NCBI GenBank assembly: GCA_045537235.1
Contig: JAZSPB010000076.1
Coordinates: forward strand, 1-64,000
Length of the DNA stretch: 64,000 nt
Direction of reading: 5' to 3'
Origin: RGIG8775 sp045537235
Lineage (GTDB): Bacteria > Bacillota > Clostridia > Oscillospirales > CAG-272
Each line of letters starts with the position of its first letter. The stretch's first letter is position 1. Below are positions 35,977 to 43,571 of this stretch, piece after piece. The notes beneath the pieces were generated by a model, which worked only from the letters and a program-made list of their open reading frames with translations, did no database searches and was not told where the DNA came from. The position numbers and the translations under genes were made by a program.

Positions 35977-36924
35977 GTGAAATCGTTTGTCAAGCTGCTT
36001 ACACTAGTGTTTTCTGCGTTTTTCATTTTCCCGAGTTGCTCCGGAGCAGCCGTCTATTTGACATATGAAGAAGGGGATTATGAGATTCTTGACGGGGATG
36101 CCGTGTCATCGGAATCCTTTGATGCGATCGAGATCCGTTGGGGACGGGGAGATGTGAATATCGTAGCCGGAGATCATGACGGTGTGCTTATTTTTGAAGA
36201 TTATGAGCAACCAAATTCTCCGGCAACAGACGAGCTTGCCCGTTATTGTATTGAGGATGGAAAGTTGGTCATTCAGTTTTGTGCACCTAAAAAACTGCTT
36301 TCCGGTATTAAGAAAAACTTGACCGTTTCCATTTCAAATTCGCTTGCCGAAATGCTGTCCGATATTGCCGTAGTGTCGACGGCGGGCGCACTTTTGATCG
36401 ACTCGGTCTGTTCGGACAATATCAATATTGTCACGGCAGGAGGAAGTATATCGATGCAATCGGTATCGGCAAGCGGTATTGACATTGATATGGCCTCGGC
36501 TTCTTTAAATTTTAATTATGTCAGTGTTTCGGATAAGCTTTCTCTTGTATGTGCCTCGGCTGATATTTCCATGAAGGAAACCGATGCTGATATTTTGAGT
36601 TTGAGTGGTATGTCTTGTGATCTTGATGTTGAAGGGAATTTGGAGGTCGTTGATATAGACGCCACATCTGTTAATGCCAAGCTTCTTTTGAACGGCGAAA
36701 GAATATCCCGCATGGATGGAAACTTTGTAAGTGGAAATGTCACGGTATATCTTTCCGAAGAGATGGACGGCTTTAAAGCAAAGATCGAAGGCTTGTCCAC
36801 ATCCTTTTCTACGGATTTTGAAACGCGGAAGCGGGGAGAAGAGTACATATACGGAAATGGACGTGCTGTGTTTTCCTTTAGCGGTGCCAGTGGTAGTCTG
36901 GAGATCCAAAAAATAACCGAATAA
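35977..36924 (+). CDS. DUF4097-like beta-helix lipoprotein
   Basis: About 315 residues. The GTG start at 35977 is set by AAAGGAG 5 bp upstream; the frame is open for a further 46 codons upstream but would overlap the preceding gene. The signal peptide has lipobox FPSC (Cys near 21). The mature part has repeated beta turns (ISMQSVSASGIDIDMASASL, DISMKETDADILSLSG), typical of DUF4097 putative adhesin or right-handed beta-solenoid proteins. Function unknown; surface-anchored. Confidence 0.78.
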   Translation: MKSFVKLLTLVFSAFFIFPSCSGAAVYLTYEEGDYEILDGDAVSSESFDAIEIRWGRGDVNIVAGDHDGVLIFEDYEQPNSPATDELARYCIEDGKLVIQFCAPKKLLSGIKKNLTVSISNSLAEMLSDIAVVSTAGALLIDSVCSDNINIVTAGGSISMQSVSASGIDIDMASASLNFNYVSVSDKLSLVCASADISMKETDADILSLSGMSCDLDVEGNLEVVDIDATSVNAKLLLNGERISRMDGNFVSGNVTVYLSEEMDGFKAKIEGLSTSFSTDFETRKRGEEYIYGNGRAVFSFSGASGSLEIQKITE

Positions 36925-36968
36925 AAAAAGCCGAAAGGGTGAGGGATCCTTTCGGCTTTTTATTTTTT
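36925..36968. terminator. Bidirectional terminator closing the glycogen operon
   Basis: A 14-bp stem AAAAAGCCGAAAGG/CCTTTCGGCTTTTT with a 9-nt loop and flanking A- and T-runs. It lies between the DUF4097-like gene and the convergent gene ending at 36993. Confidence 0.92.
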
Positions 36969-36992
36969 GAATGATTTAAGTAGCTGGATGCA

Positions 36993-37421
36993 TCATACAA
37001 GAGCCTTGCCCAAGCGCGCAGCAACGTCATCGGCAATTTTTTCAGCCGCCGCGGCATCCTTGCCCAATGCTTCAAAACGGATATCTCCTTCGATCTTGGA
37101 AAAGGCCTCTCCGAGAGCGGCTGCCATAAGTCCTGCAGAAGAAAAAGCGAAATCTCCGTCGGTCATGATACGGATGCAACCGTCATCTTCAGCATACAAG
37201 ACCCCTTGTTCAAAAAGTGAATAGATCTCGTCATAAGTTTCCTCTACATCCATCGAATCAAACTTGGCCAACTCGTAACGCAGAGAAGTGGGGCAGATAC
37301 GGGTGAGGGGGGGCTGGATCGCGCCCATCATTTTAAATTGCAAAGTGTTTGGTTGCATGATCGTACCGCAGGTACTGTCATATGCATATTTTTTTCCTTC
37401 AAAACGAAATGTATAAAGCAT
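36993..37421 (-). CDS. Small protein resembling the SCIFF-maturase N-terminal (RRE-like) domain
   Basis: A 142-residue protein; start chosen at 37421 (GAAAGGA 10 bp upstream). The first 85 residues (MLYTFRFEGKKYAYDSTCGT, then VEETYDEIYSLFEQGVLYAED) resemble the N-terminal recognition domain of SCIFF radical SAM maturases. There is no CxxxCxxC, and the rest is an Ala-rich helical tail. It follows yajC and a TIGR04086 gene, the usual place of the SCIFF peptide and maturase, but no Cys-rich peptide gene fits in the 38-bp gap. It could be a decoupled recognition domain, a relic, or an unrelated protein. Confidence 0.6.
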   Translation of the reverse strand: MLYTFRFEGKKYAYDSTCGTIMQPNTLQFKMMGAIQPPLTRICPTSLRYELAKFDSMDVEETYDEIYSLFEQGVLYAEDDGCIRIMTDGDFAFSSAGLMAAALGEAFSKIEGDIRFEALGKDAAAAEKIADDVAARLGKALV

Positions 37422-37459
37422 ATTTTTACTGTCCTTTCGTATTGGATCCTTCAAAATTT

Positions 37460-37951
37460 TTATTTTCTTCGGGGGGATTTTTTCTTTCTCTTTTTGTTGC
37501 TGACCATGAGTGCACCGAGGAGGGCAAAGATCGCGGAAGCGCAACGCAATGCCACCGTTGATGCAAGTCCCGTTTCGGACGCAAAGGAGGGATAGGGGAT
37601 CATGGATACTGCCAGCAATAGGATCAACAGGAATCCCGCTGTGAGCGCACCGCAGAGAAGTGCCGCGCTTCGGTTTCCCAAGGCAGACACGGCACCGCCC
37701 ATCAAGGCAGCAAGATACAGAACCGTAAGTGCCGCAGGAGTTACATATCGCCCGGGGTCTGCCGTATTGTAAACCATGACCGAAGCGATGAGCAAAAGGA
37801 GTGCGCCAATCAAAAGCGCCGCCAAAAATCCGCGCAAGGACGCGGGAAGTATGCCCATAGGTGTTTTGCTTTTTATGGCACCCGTGAGGCCGCGCTTAGG
37901 AGAGTGTCCCTGTTTTTTGGAAGTTTTGCTATTCATAAAACGCCTCCGCAA
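37460..37951 (-). CDS. TIGR04086 family membrane protein
   Basis: About 163 residues (an internal Met at residue 6, 37936, is also possible), with four membrane helices and basic ends (KKRKKKSPRRK). TIGR04086 proteins are Clostridia-specific, of unknown function, and typically lie beside yajC and the SCIFF genes, as here. Confidence 0.8.
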   Translation of the reverse strand: MRRRFMNSKTSKKQGHSPKRGLTGAIKSKTPMGILPASLRGFLAALLIGALLLLIASVMVYNTADPGRYVTPAALTVLYLAALMGGAVSALGNRSAALLCGALTAGFLLILLLAVSMIPYPSFASETGLASTVALRCASAIFALLGALMVSNKKRKKKSPRRK

Positions 37952-38012
37952 AATATAATTTCATTCAACTATATTCTTGCGAAGGCTACTTTATGAGAGC
38001 TTGACCGAAAAA

Positions 38013-38351
38013 TCAGCCGTTGTTCTGTGCATCTTCCGCGTGAACATCCACGTTGCGAACTGCGCTCTTAAGAATGCGGATCTTGGTGCCGTCGCGGCTG
38101 GTCTCAAGAACAAGAGTTTCGTCCTTGATGCTGACGATCTTACCGATGATGCCGCCAATGGTGGTGATCTCATCGCCAACCACCAGATTGTTGCGCATAT
38201 TGTTGACTTCCTTTTCCTGCTTCTTTTGAGGTCTGATCATGAAGAAGTAGAGAAGGACAAACATACCAACGATCATGATGATAGATCCCCACTGCGCCAA
38301 GAAGCCTCCGTTTTCTGCTCCTGTTGCAGTGTTTTCAAGCAAAGTGATCAT
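38013..38351 (-). CDS. yajC: Preprotein translocase subunit YajC
   Basis: About 112 residues: one membrane helix with the signature IIMIVGMFVLLYFFMIRPQKKQEKE and a soluble beta domain (GDEITTIGGIIGKI). It accompanies SecDF in protein export. The start at 38351 has AGGAGG 6 bp upstream; the frame extends 20 codons further but overlaps the promoter. Confidence 0.94.
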   Translation of the reverse strand: MITLLENTATGAENGGFLAQWGSIIMIVGMFVLLYFFMIRPQKKQEKEVNNMRNNLVVGDEITTIGGIIGKIVSIKDETLVLETSRDGTKIRILKSAVRNVDVHAEDAQNNG

Positions 38352-38382
38352 TTGGATCCTCCTATAATTTGAATTTGATACC

Positions 38383-38411
38383 ATTATAACCCATCTTGAC
38401 GCGGAAAGCAA
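38383..38411 (-). promoter_or_regulatory. Sigma-A promoter of yajC
   Basis: On the minus strand: TTGCTT (38411-38406), 17-bp spacer, TATAAT (38388-38383), about 32 bp before the start codon. Confidence 0.75.
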
Positions 38412-38491
38412 CAGGAATTTGTAAATATTTTAGAAGTTTATGCACTTTTTCCGTGAAAATTTCATTCCGCGCAAAAAATATTCGACTATGG

Positions 38492-38520
38492 TTGAAATTT
38501 ATGGGAAAGTATGGTATAAT
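38492..38520 (+). promoter_or_regulatory. Sigma-A promoter of rimM-trmD
   Basis: TTGAAA, 17-bp spacer, TATAAT. Transcription would begin near 38527, which rules out the long upstream extension of the rimM frame. Confidence 0.82.
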
Positions 38521-38559
38521 ATCTTTGTATATATTGTAAATTTCGAAATGGAAGACACT

Positions 38560-39069
38560 ATGGAAAAGAAACAGTATCTTGAATGCGGAAAAATCATCAA
38601 TACCCACGGTGTGCGCGGTGCGGTCAAGCTGGAATCGTGGTGTAATAGTCCCGAGGAGCTTGCCGAACTTTCGCGCGTATTTATCAAGCGCGGTGACAGT
38701 ATGGATATGCTGACGGTCAAGCACGCATCGGTGTTCAAGCAGTTTGTTATTGCAGAGATCGAGGAGATATGTGATATTGATACGGCGGCGGCACTCAAAA
38801 ATACCGTTCTCTATGCCGCTCGCGAGGATTTTCAATTGGAGGAAGGCGACTATTTCATCGCTGATCTGATCGGTTTGCCCGTAATCGATGCGGAGAGCGG
38901 GAAAAACTACGGCACCCTTGCGGATGTTATCAATCGCGGTGCATCGGATATTTATGTTGTCAATACGCCCGACGGTGAGCGCATGATGCCTGCGGTGGAG
39001 GAGTTTGTCAAGCGTGTAGATGTGGAGAACGGCATCTATATTTCTCCCATCGAAGGAATGTTTGATTGA
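38560..39069 (+). CDS. rimM: Ribosome maturation factor RimM
   Basis: About 169 residues. The RimM domain begins ECGKIINTHGVRGAVKLESW, and the PRC-barrel domain begins near DYFIADLIGLPV. It assists 30S assembly around the 16S head. The start at 38560 follows from the promoter position; 38548 is an alternative. It directly precedes trmD, as in many bacteria, but rpsP and ffh are not alongside. Confidence 0.94.
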   Translation: MEKKQYLECGKIINTHGVRGAVKLESWCNSPEELAELSRVFIKRGDSMDMLTVKHASVFKQFVIAEIEEICDIDTAAALKNTVLYAAREDFQLEEGDYFIADLIGLPVIDAESGKNYGTLADVINRGASDIYVVNTPDGERMMPAVEEFVKRVDVENGIYISPIEGMFD

Positions 39070-39088
39070 CGAAAGGTACGGTTGTGCA

Positions 39089-39808
39089 ATGAGATTTGAC
39101 ATTATGACCCTTTTTCCCGATCTTGTAGACTACGTGCTGGGAGAAAGCATAATCGGTCGCGCGCAAAAAAGCGGCGTGATCTCGGTCTTTACTCATAATA
39201 TTCGAGACTATTCGGAAAATAAGCACCGACGGGTAGATGACACCCCCTATGGAGGCGGAATGGGAATGCTCATGGCGGCACCTCCAATCTATAACTGCTA
39301 TTCGGCGATCTTGGAGGACTCCGAGGCTGACCGAAAAGAGCTTCGCCGCCATGTGGTATATCTTTCCCCTCGGGGCAGTATCCTGAATCATAAAAAAGCT
39401 TTGGAGCTGTCCTCTTACGATCAGTTGATCCTGCTTTGCGGACATTACGAAGGGGTAGATCATCGCATCATAGAGGAGATCGTGGACGAGGAGATATCCA
39501 TCGGTGATTATGTTTTGACCGGTGGAGAGATCCCCGCGTGTATTTTGGTGGATGCTGTGGCGCGTTGTGTGGACGGTGTGCTTTCGGACAGAGAGTGTTT
39601 TGAAAAGGAAAGCATTTCTTGCGGACTTTTGGAATACCCCCAATATACGCGCCCGTATGAATTTCACGGCAAAAAGGTTCCCGATGTTTTGATTTCCGGG
39701 CACCACGAAAATATTGAAAAATGGCGATATGAGCAGTCGTTGGCACTGACAAAGGAAAGGCGCCCCGATCTGTTAGCCGGAGAGGAGAAAGAAACGCTTG
39801 AAGCATAA
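39089..39808 (+). CDS. trmD: tRNA (guanine37-N1)-methyltransferase TrmD
   Basis: A 239-residue SPOUT methyltransferase that makes m1G37 and prevents frameshifting. FDIMTLFPDLV at the N-terminus, LLCGHYEGVDHRI and SIGDYVLTGGE form the trefoil-knot SAM site. The start at 39089 is chosen for GAAAGG upstream; the open frame begins inside rimM. Confidence 0.95.
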   Translation: MRFDIMTLFPDLVDYVLGESIIGRAQKSGVISVFTHNIRDYSENKHRRVDDTPYGGGMGMLMAAPPIYNCYSAILEDSEADRKELRRHVVYLSPRGSILNHKKALELSSYDQLILLCGHYEGVDHRIIEEIVDEEISIGDYVLTGGEIPACILVDAVARCVDGVLSDRECFEKESISCGLLEYPQYTRPYEFHGKKVPDVLISGHHENIEKWRYEQSLALTKERRPDLLAGEEKETLEA

Positions 39809-41789
39809 TGGAATGCCTCGCTCGACCCAATTGGGCGAAGGAAAACAAAGTTTAAACGATAAAATATACAGCAGTGTGCTCGCCAAGCGCTTCCGCCGTT
39901 TTGTCAACTGGCTGTACAGCCTTTTGATCAACGGATTTTTCGGCAAGATCTTTACCGCTTATTCTGCCGAGGAGGAGTTGTTTTTTAATAGCCGCATATA
40001 CCGCGTTTTCAGCGGTGCCAATCGGGTTCGGCGTGTTGCCTCGGACGTCAAGTCCCGTATGGCAAGGCTGTTTGAGAGCAGTAGGATTCTCAAGGGCTTG
40101 GGGAATTTGACTGCCTCGTTGATCCATCGAAGGGTCAAGACCTATGGCGCGTTTCTTTTGGCTCTGGGCGGTTACGGCTTGGTAACGCATCTTGTCCGTG
40201 TGCTGATCTTGGCTATGGCGAGCATCGATCTTTCGGTTATTTTGACTTGCCTTGGTTTTGTGCTTTTCGGAATGATCATGCTGGCATCCCAGGAGACGTT
40301 TGCCGAAGCTGCGCAAAAGAGCAGACTCATGCGTGTTATTCTGTTTGATTGGTTGGGAATTCCTCGAGATACCTTTTTGACCAAACAGACTTTTCCCAAA
40401 CGATATAAAAGTGTAGTGGCATTCGGTATGCTTTTGGGGGCACTCACGTTCTTTGTACATCCCGGGTATTATATTTTAGCAGCTTTGGTTCTGCTCGCGG
40501 TGGCGCTGATCTTTGGATTCCCCGAGATCGGTGTTCTCGGAATGGTGGCTTTGGTTCCGCTGTCTTCACTTTTTTCGCACCCGTCTATCGTTCTCCTTAC
40601 GGTAGTTCTTTTGACGGGAATCAGCTATTATATCAAGGTGATTCGCGGTAAGAGAGTTTTTAAATTAAATTTGATCGATGCGGCGATCTTTATGTTTGCC
40701 GTCATCCTTCTTCTGAGTGGAGTTTTCAGCGCGGGCGGCACGGCTTCGACCTTGTCGGCATTGTTGTATTTTGCTTTGCTCATGGGATATTTTCTCACGG
40801 TAAATTTGATTCGTACCAAGGATTGGGTGCGTCGGTGTGTCGGCACATTCTTGATATTTGCTGCTCTTATTTCTGTCGTTGGAGTCGCGCAATTCTTTAC
40901 CGGAACGGTCAATGTGTCATGGGTAGATACCAAGATCTTTTCCGATATCGGTGTCAGAATTACGGCAACCTTTGACAATCCCAATGTCTATGCAAGCTAT
41001 TTGCTTTTGGTCATTCCTTTTGTTTCCACCTTCTTGCTCCGCCGCGGCACTTCAACGCCAAAGATCCCGTCTTTGATCTGCCTGATTTTGCTGGGATGGT
41101 GTCTTGTGGAAACCTGGAGCCGAGGTGCGTGGCTTGGTGCAATTGCGGCATTTGTTTTGTTTCTCTTGATATACAGCCGTCATTCGGTGGCTTACCTTTT
41201 GCTGGGCGGGGCATTGTTGCCTACGGTCGTTTGGGTGCTTCCCAATGCCGTGGTTTCTCGTTTTGTCAGCATCGGAAGTGCGTCCGATTCCTCCTCGCTC
41301 TACCGTATTTCCGCATGGCGCGGCGTAGGGCAGATGCTAAAGGAAAATTGGCTTGGCGGAATCGGTGTGGGGGAGTCGGCTTTCTCAACGGTATATCCTG
41401 CGTTTTCCTATGCGGGGATCGAGGGGATCCACCATACCCACAATCTGTATTTGCAGATCTTCAGCGAAACGGGCATCGTAGGGCTTTTGGTGTTTGTTTT
41501 TGTTTTGATTTTGTTTGTGCAGAATTGCTTTGAATTTATTTATAAAACGCGCAATCGAGGCGAAAAGACGGTGGTCATTGCCGGTATGACGGCCATTGCC
41601 GCATCCCTTGTTATGGGATTGACCGATCACATTTGGTACAGTTATCGGGTATTTCTTATGTTTTGGGTCGTCATAGGCATTGTGAATGCCTATATCCGTA
41701 TCGGTCTCGCGGAGCTCAAGCGTTTTGACCATTATGAAAACAATTCGTTCTATTCGGTCGATTTTGATCTGAATGTAGATAATTTGTGA
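39798..41789 (+). CDS. O-antigen ligase-like membrane protein
   Basis: About 663 residues, with a soluble or amphipathic N-terminal 110 residues and then about 11-12 membrane helices. The Wzy/WaaL hallmark is present: a periplasmic-side region with WSRGAWLGAIAAF and HTHNLYLQIFSETGIVG. In Gram-positives such proteins ligate or polymerise surface glycans. The start is uncertain: TTG at 39798 (GAGGAG 10 bp upstream, overlapping trmD) or ATG at 39813. Cotranscribed with trmD. Confidence 0.82.
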   Translation: MKHNGMPRSTQLGEGKQSLNDKIYSSVLAKRFRRFVNWLYSLLINGFFGKIFTAYSAEEELFFNSRIYRVFSGANRVRRVASDVKSRMARLFESSRILKGLGNLTASLIHRRVKTYGAFLLALGGYGLVTHLVRVLILAMASIDLSVILTCLGFVLFGMIMLASQETFAEAAQKSRLMRVILFDWLGIPRDTFLTKQTFPKRYKSVVAFGMLLGALTFFVHPGYYILAALVLLAVALIFGFPEIGVLGMVALVPLSSLFSHPSIVLLTVVLLTGISYYIKVIRGKRVFKLNLIDAAIFMFAVILLLSGVFSAGGTASTLSALLYFALLMGYFLTVNLIRTKDWVRRCVGTFLIFAALISVVGVAQFFTGTVNVSWVDTKIFSDIGVRITATFDNPNVYASYLLLVIPFVSTFLLRRGTSTPKIPSLICLILLGWCLVETWSRGAWLGAIAAFVLFLLIYSRHSVAYLLLGGALLPTVVWVLPNAVVSRFVSIGSASDSSSLYRISAWRGVGQMLKENWLGGIGVGESAFSTVYPAFSYAGIEGIHHTHNLYLQIFSETGIVGLLVFVFVLILFVQNCFEFIYKTRNRGEKTVVIAGMTAIAASLVMGLTDHIWYSYRVFLMFWVVIGIVNAYIRIGLAELKRFDHYENNSFYSVDFDLNVDNL

Positions 41790-41810
41790 TAAAATGGGAA
41801 GGTGAGAAAA

Positions 41811-42332
41811 ATGGAAGAAAGAACCAGTGGCTTTAAGCCGATAAAAAAGAAAAAAGGAAGATTCAACCCCGTCGATCTTTTGATAACCTTGATTGTAATC
41901 GCATTGATCGCAGCCGTGATCCTGGTATTCGATCCCTTTTCCCTTGGATTGTTTGACGGAGATGCCAAGGAGGTTCGGCTGGAATATACAATTCGAATCG
42001 ATAATGTAGAGGGTGCTCTGGTAGAGAAGATTCACAATGGCGATGAGGTCGTTGATGCCGCAGTAAAGACGTCGCTGGGCTATGTAAGCTCGGTAGAGAA
42101 CGATATTCCGCATACAGAGCCTTATTATAACAGCGACAATGACGAGGTCAGCATGAAGGAATATCCCGACCGCTATGACCTTGTGGTGACCGTGACAGCC
42201 AATGCGGTTTATACCGAAGGTGTGGGCTATACGGTCAACGGACGCCGCGTTGCCGTGGGGACTGCGTTTTATCTGATGTTCCCCGAATATCTCGGCAATG
42301 GAAACTGTATCAGCTTCAGAGAGATCGGATAA
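41811..42332 (+). CDS. DUF4330 family protein, first paralogue
   Basis: About 173 residues with a cytoplasmic Lys-rich start (KKKKGRFNPVDL), one membrane helix (about 20-42) and an extracytoplasmic beta domain. It is homologous in layout to the next gene (FNPVDLLITLIVIALI versus FNVIDVLIVLIVILCI). DUF4330 proteins are unstudied; they often lie near surface-polysaccharide genes, consistent with the ligase-like gene upstream. AAGG is 8 bp before the ATG. Confidence 0.8.
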   Translation: MEERTSGFKPIKKKKGRFNPVDLLITLIVIALIAAVILVFDPFSLGLFDGDAKEVRLEYTIRIDNVEGALVEKIHNGDEVVDAAVKTSLGYVSSVENDIPHTEPYYNSDNDEVSMKEYPDRYDLVVTVTANAVYTEGVGYTVNGRRVAVGTAFYLMFPEYLGNGNCISFREIG

Positions 42333-42344
42333 GGAGGAAAGTCA

Positions 42345-42848
42345 ATGGGACGCAAAAATACAGACGGAGCGACCAAGAGTCGTTTTAATGTGATTGATGT
42401 TTTGATCGTGCTGATCGTTATTCTGTGTATCGCGGCACTGATCGTTCGCTTTGGAAACTTTGGCGGACGTACAACATCGGATAGATTGGAATCGTACGAT
42501 GTTTATTTTTCTGTTACCGATATCGTCTACACCTCCGAGGATGCTTTTGGGCCGGGGGATACGGTGACCTTGGTGGACAAGGGAATCGTTCTTGGCGAAT
42601 TGGTGGGATTGGAGAGTATTTTGCCGGCAGAATTCGTCGCCCGCGATAAGAGCGGCAATTTGATCGTTGTCAATTATCCCGAATCCACTCGGATCGATGT
42701 GACAGGCAAGATCATCTCGCAGGGAAATATGACGGATAACGGTTACCTTGTTGGCGGTACGACCTATGTTGCCTCGGGGACCAAGTATTCCGTGCAGACA
42801 GAGCATATGGATTTTGTTCTGACGATTACCGACATTGTCGAAAAATAA
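42345..42848 (+). CDS. DUF4330 family protein, second paralogue
   Basis: A 167-residue protein, tandem paralogue of the previous one, with the same single membrane helix and a small outer domain (DTVTLVDKGIVLGELVGLESI). AAGGAGG precedes the ATG. The pair may form a heteromeric membrane complex with the O-antigen-ligase-like protein; this is inferred from order only. Confidence 0.8.
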   Translation: MGRKNTDGATKSRFNVIDVLIVLIVILCIAALIVRFGNFGGRTTSDRLESYDVYFSVTDIVYTSEDAFGPGDTVTLVDKGIVLGELVGLESILPAEFVARDKSGNLIVVNYPESTRIDVTGKIISQGNMTDNGYLVGGTTYVASGTKYSVQTEHMDFVLTITDIVEK

Positions 42849-42934
42849 GAGATTTTTACAGCTATTTGTCAAAAATGTTAAACAACCGTAAAAAATGTAT
42901 ATTAAATTTCATCAAAAACCACGACGAAAGCCTA

Positions 42935-42964
42935 TTGACTTTTACCGTCGAATTTTGATATACT
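42935..42964 (+). promoter_or_regulatory. Sigma-A promoter of the HPr gene
   Basis: TTGACT, 18-bp spacer, TATACT, with a leader of about 70 nt before the start codon at 43041. No sigma-54 or cre-like site was noticed. Confidence 0.65.
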
Positions 42965-43040
42965 TATATATACATGGGTGTAAGTCGAAGCCGATTGAGG
43001 TGTTCAACCCGTAGAATTATATTTTCGAGGAGCGAATAAA

Positions 43041-43313
43041 ATGATATCCAGAGAAGTTACCATCACCAATAGCATCGGTTTGCACGCGAGACCCGCCACT
43101 TTCTTCATTCAGAAGGCCAATGCATATAAGGCTTCTGTTTGGGTGGAGAAGGAAGATCGCAGAGTGAACGCAAAGAGCCTTTTGGGTGTTCTTTCCCTTG
43201 GCATCGCACAGGGCATGACCGTGACCTTGCTTGCCGACGGTCAGGATGAAGAGGATGCTCTTGACGGACTGATGAATCTGATCAATACCGGATTCACCGA
43301 GTTTGCAGGCTAA
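43041..43313 (+). CDS. ptsH: HPr phosphocarrier protein
   Basis: A 90-residue HPr of the sugar phosphotransferase system. The phosphocarrier H15 is in GLHARPAT and the regulatory Ser is S46 in NAKSLLGVLSLG, both intact, so it is HPr rather than the His-less Crh. GAGGAG precedes the ATG. Single-gene unit with its own promoter and terminator; enzyme I is not in the window. Confidence 0.92.
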   Translation: MISREVTITNSIGLHARPATFFIQKANAYKASVWVEKEDRRVNAKSLLGVLSLGIAQGMTVTLLADGQDEEDALDGLMNLINTGFTEFAG

Positions 43314-43329
43314 TTCTTTGAACGCTATC

Positions 43330-43355
43330 GGCGGGGTTTTTACCTCGCCTTTTTT
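43330..43355 (+). terminator. Terminator of the HPr gene
   Basis: Stem GGCGGGG/CCTCGCC with one G-T pair, a 6-nt loop and a run of six T. Confidence 0.85.
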
Positions 43356-43380
43356 CATTTTATAAGTGCCTGTTGCGTAG

Positions 43381-43540
43381 GTCGGTGAAAACTCTTTTGA
43401 TCCGTGCCCTTGAGGAAGTTCGAGCGAACAAAGCGACTCTCCAATCCGTGCAGTATATATGCACCAATGAAACCAAGAGCACGGATCAAAAGTTTTTTGC
43501 GGAGCTTTTTTCAAAAAAGCAACATCTTTGCGCCCGTAGG
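43381..43540. repeat. GCGGAGC-family inverted repeat, copy D
   Basis: The right arm is well kept (CGGATCAAAAGTTTTTTGCG, then GAGCTTTTTTCAAAAAAG). The left arm keeps ACTCTTTTGATCCGTGCCC but has lost the GCTCCGC end. The loop contains GAGCGAACAAAGCGAC. It lies between the HPr terminator and uvrC; the uvrC frame is open through it, which is an artefact. Confidence 0.8.
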
Positions 43541-43571
43541 CACCCAAAACACAACGAAAGGGGATCAGAAA

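Noticed and set aside
37422..37459. A SCIFF peptide gene between TIGR04086 and the recognition-domain-like gene.
   Set aside because: The gap is 38 bp, too short for a peptide of about 45 residues, and no Cys-rich short frame overlaps it.
43404..43571. A 56-codon N-terminal extension of UvrC.
   Set aside because: It translates repeat copy D. The ribosome site and the family N-terminus place the start at 43572.
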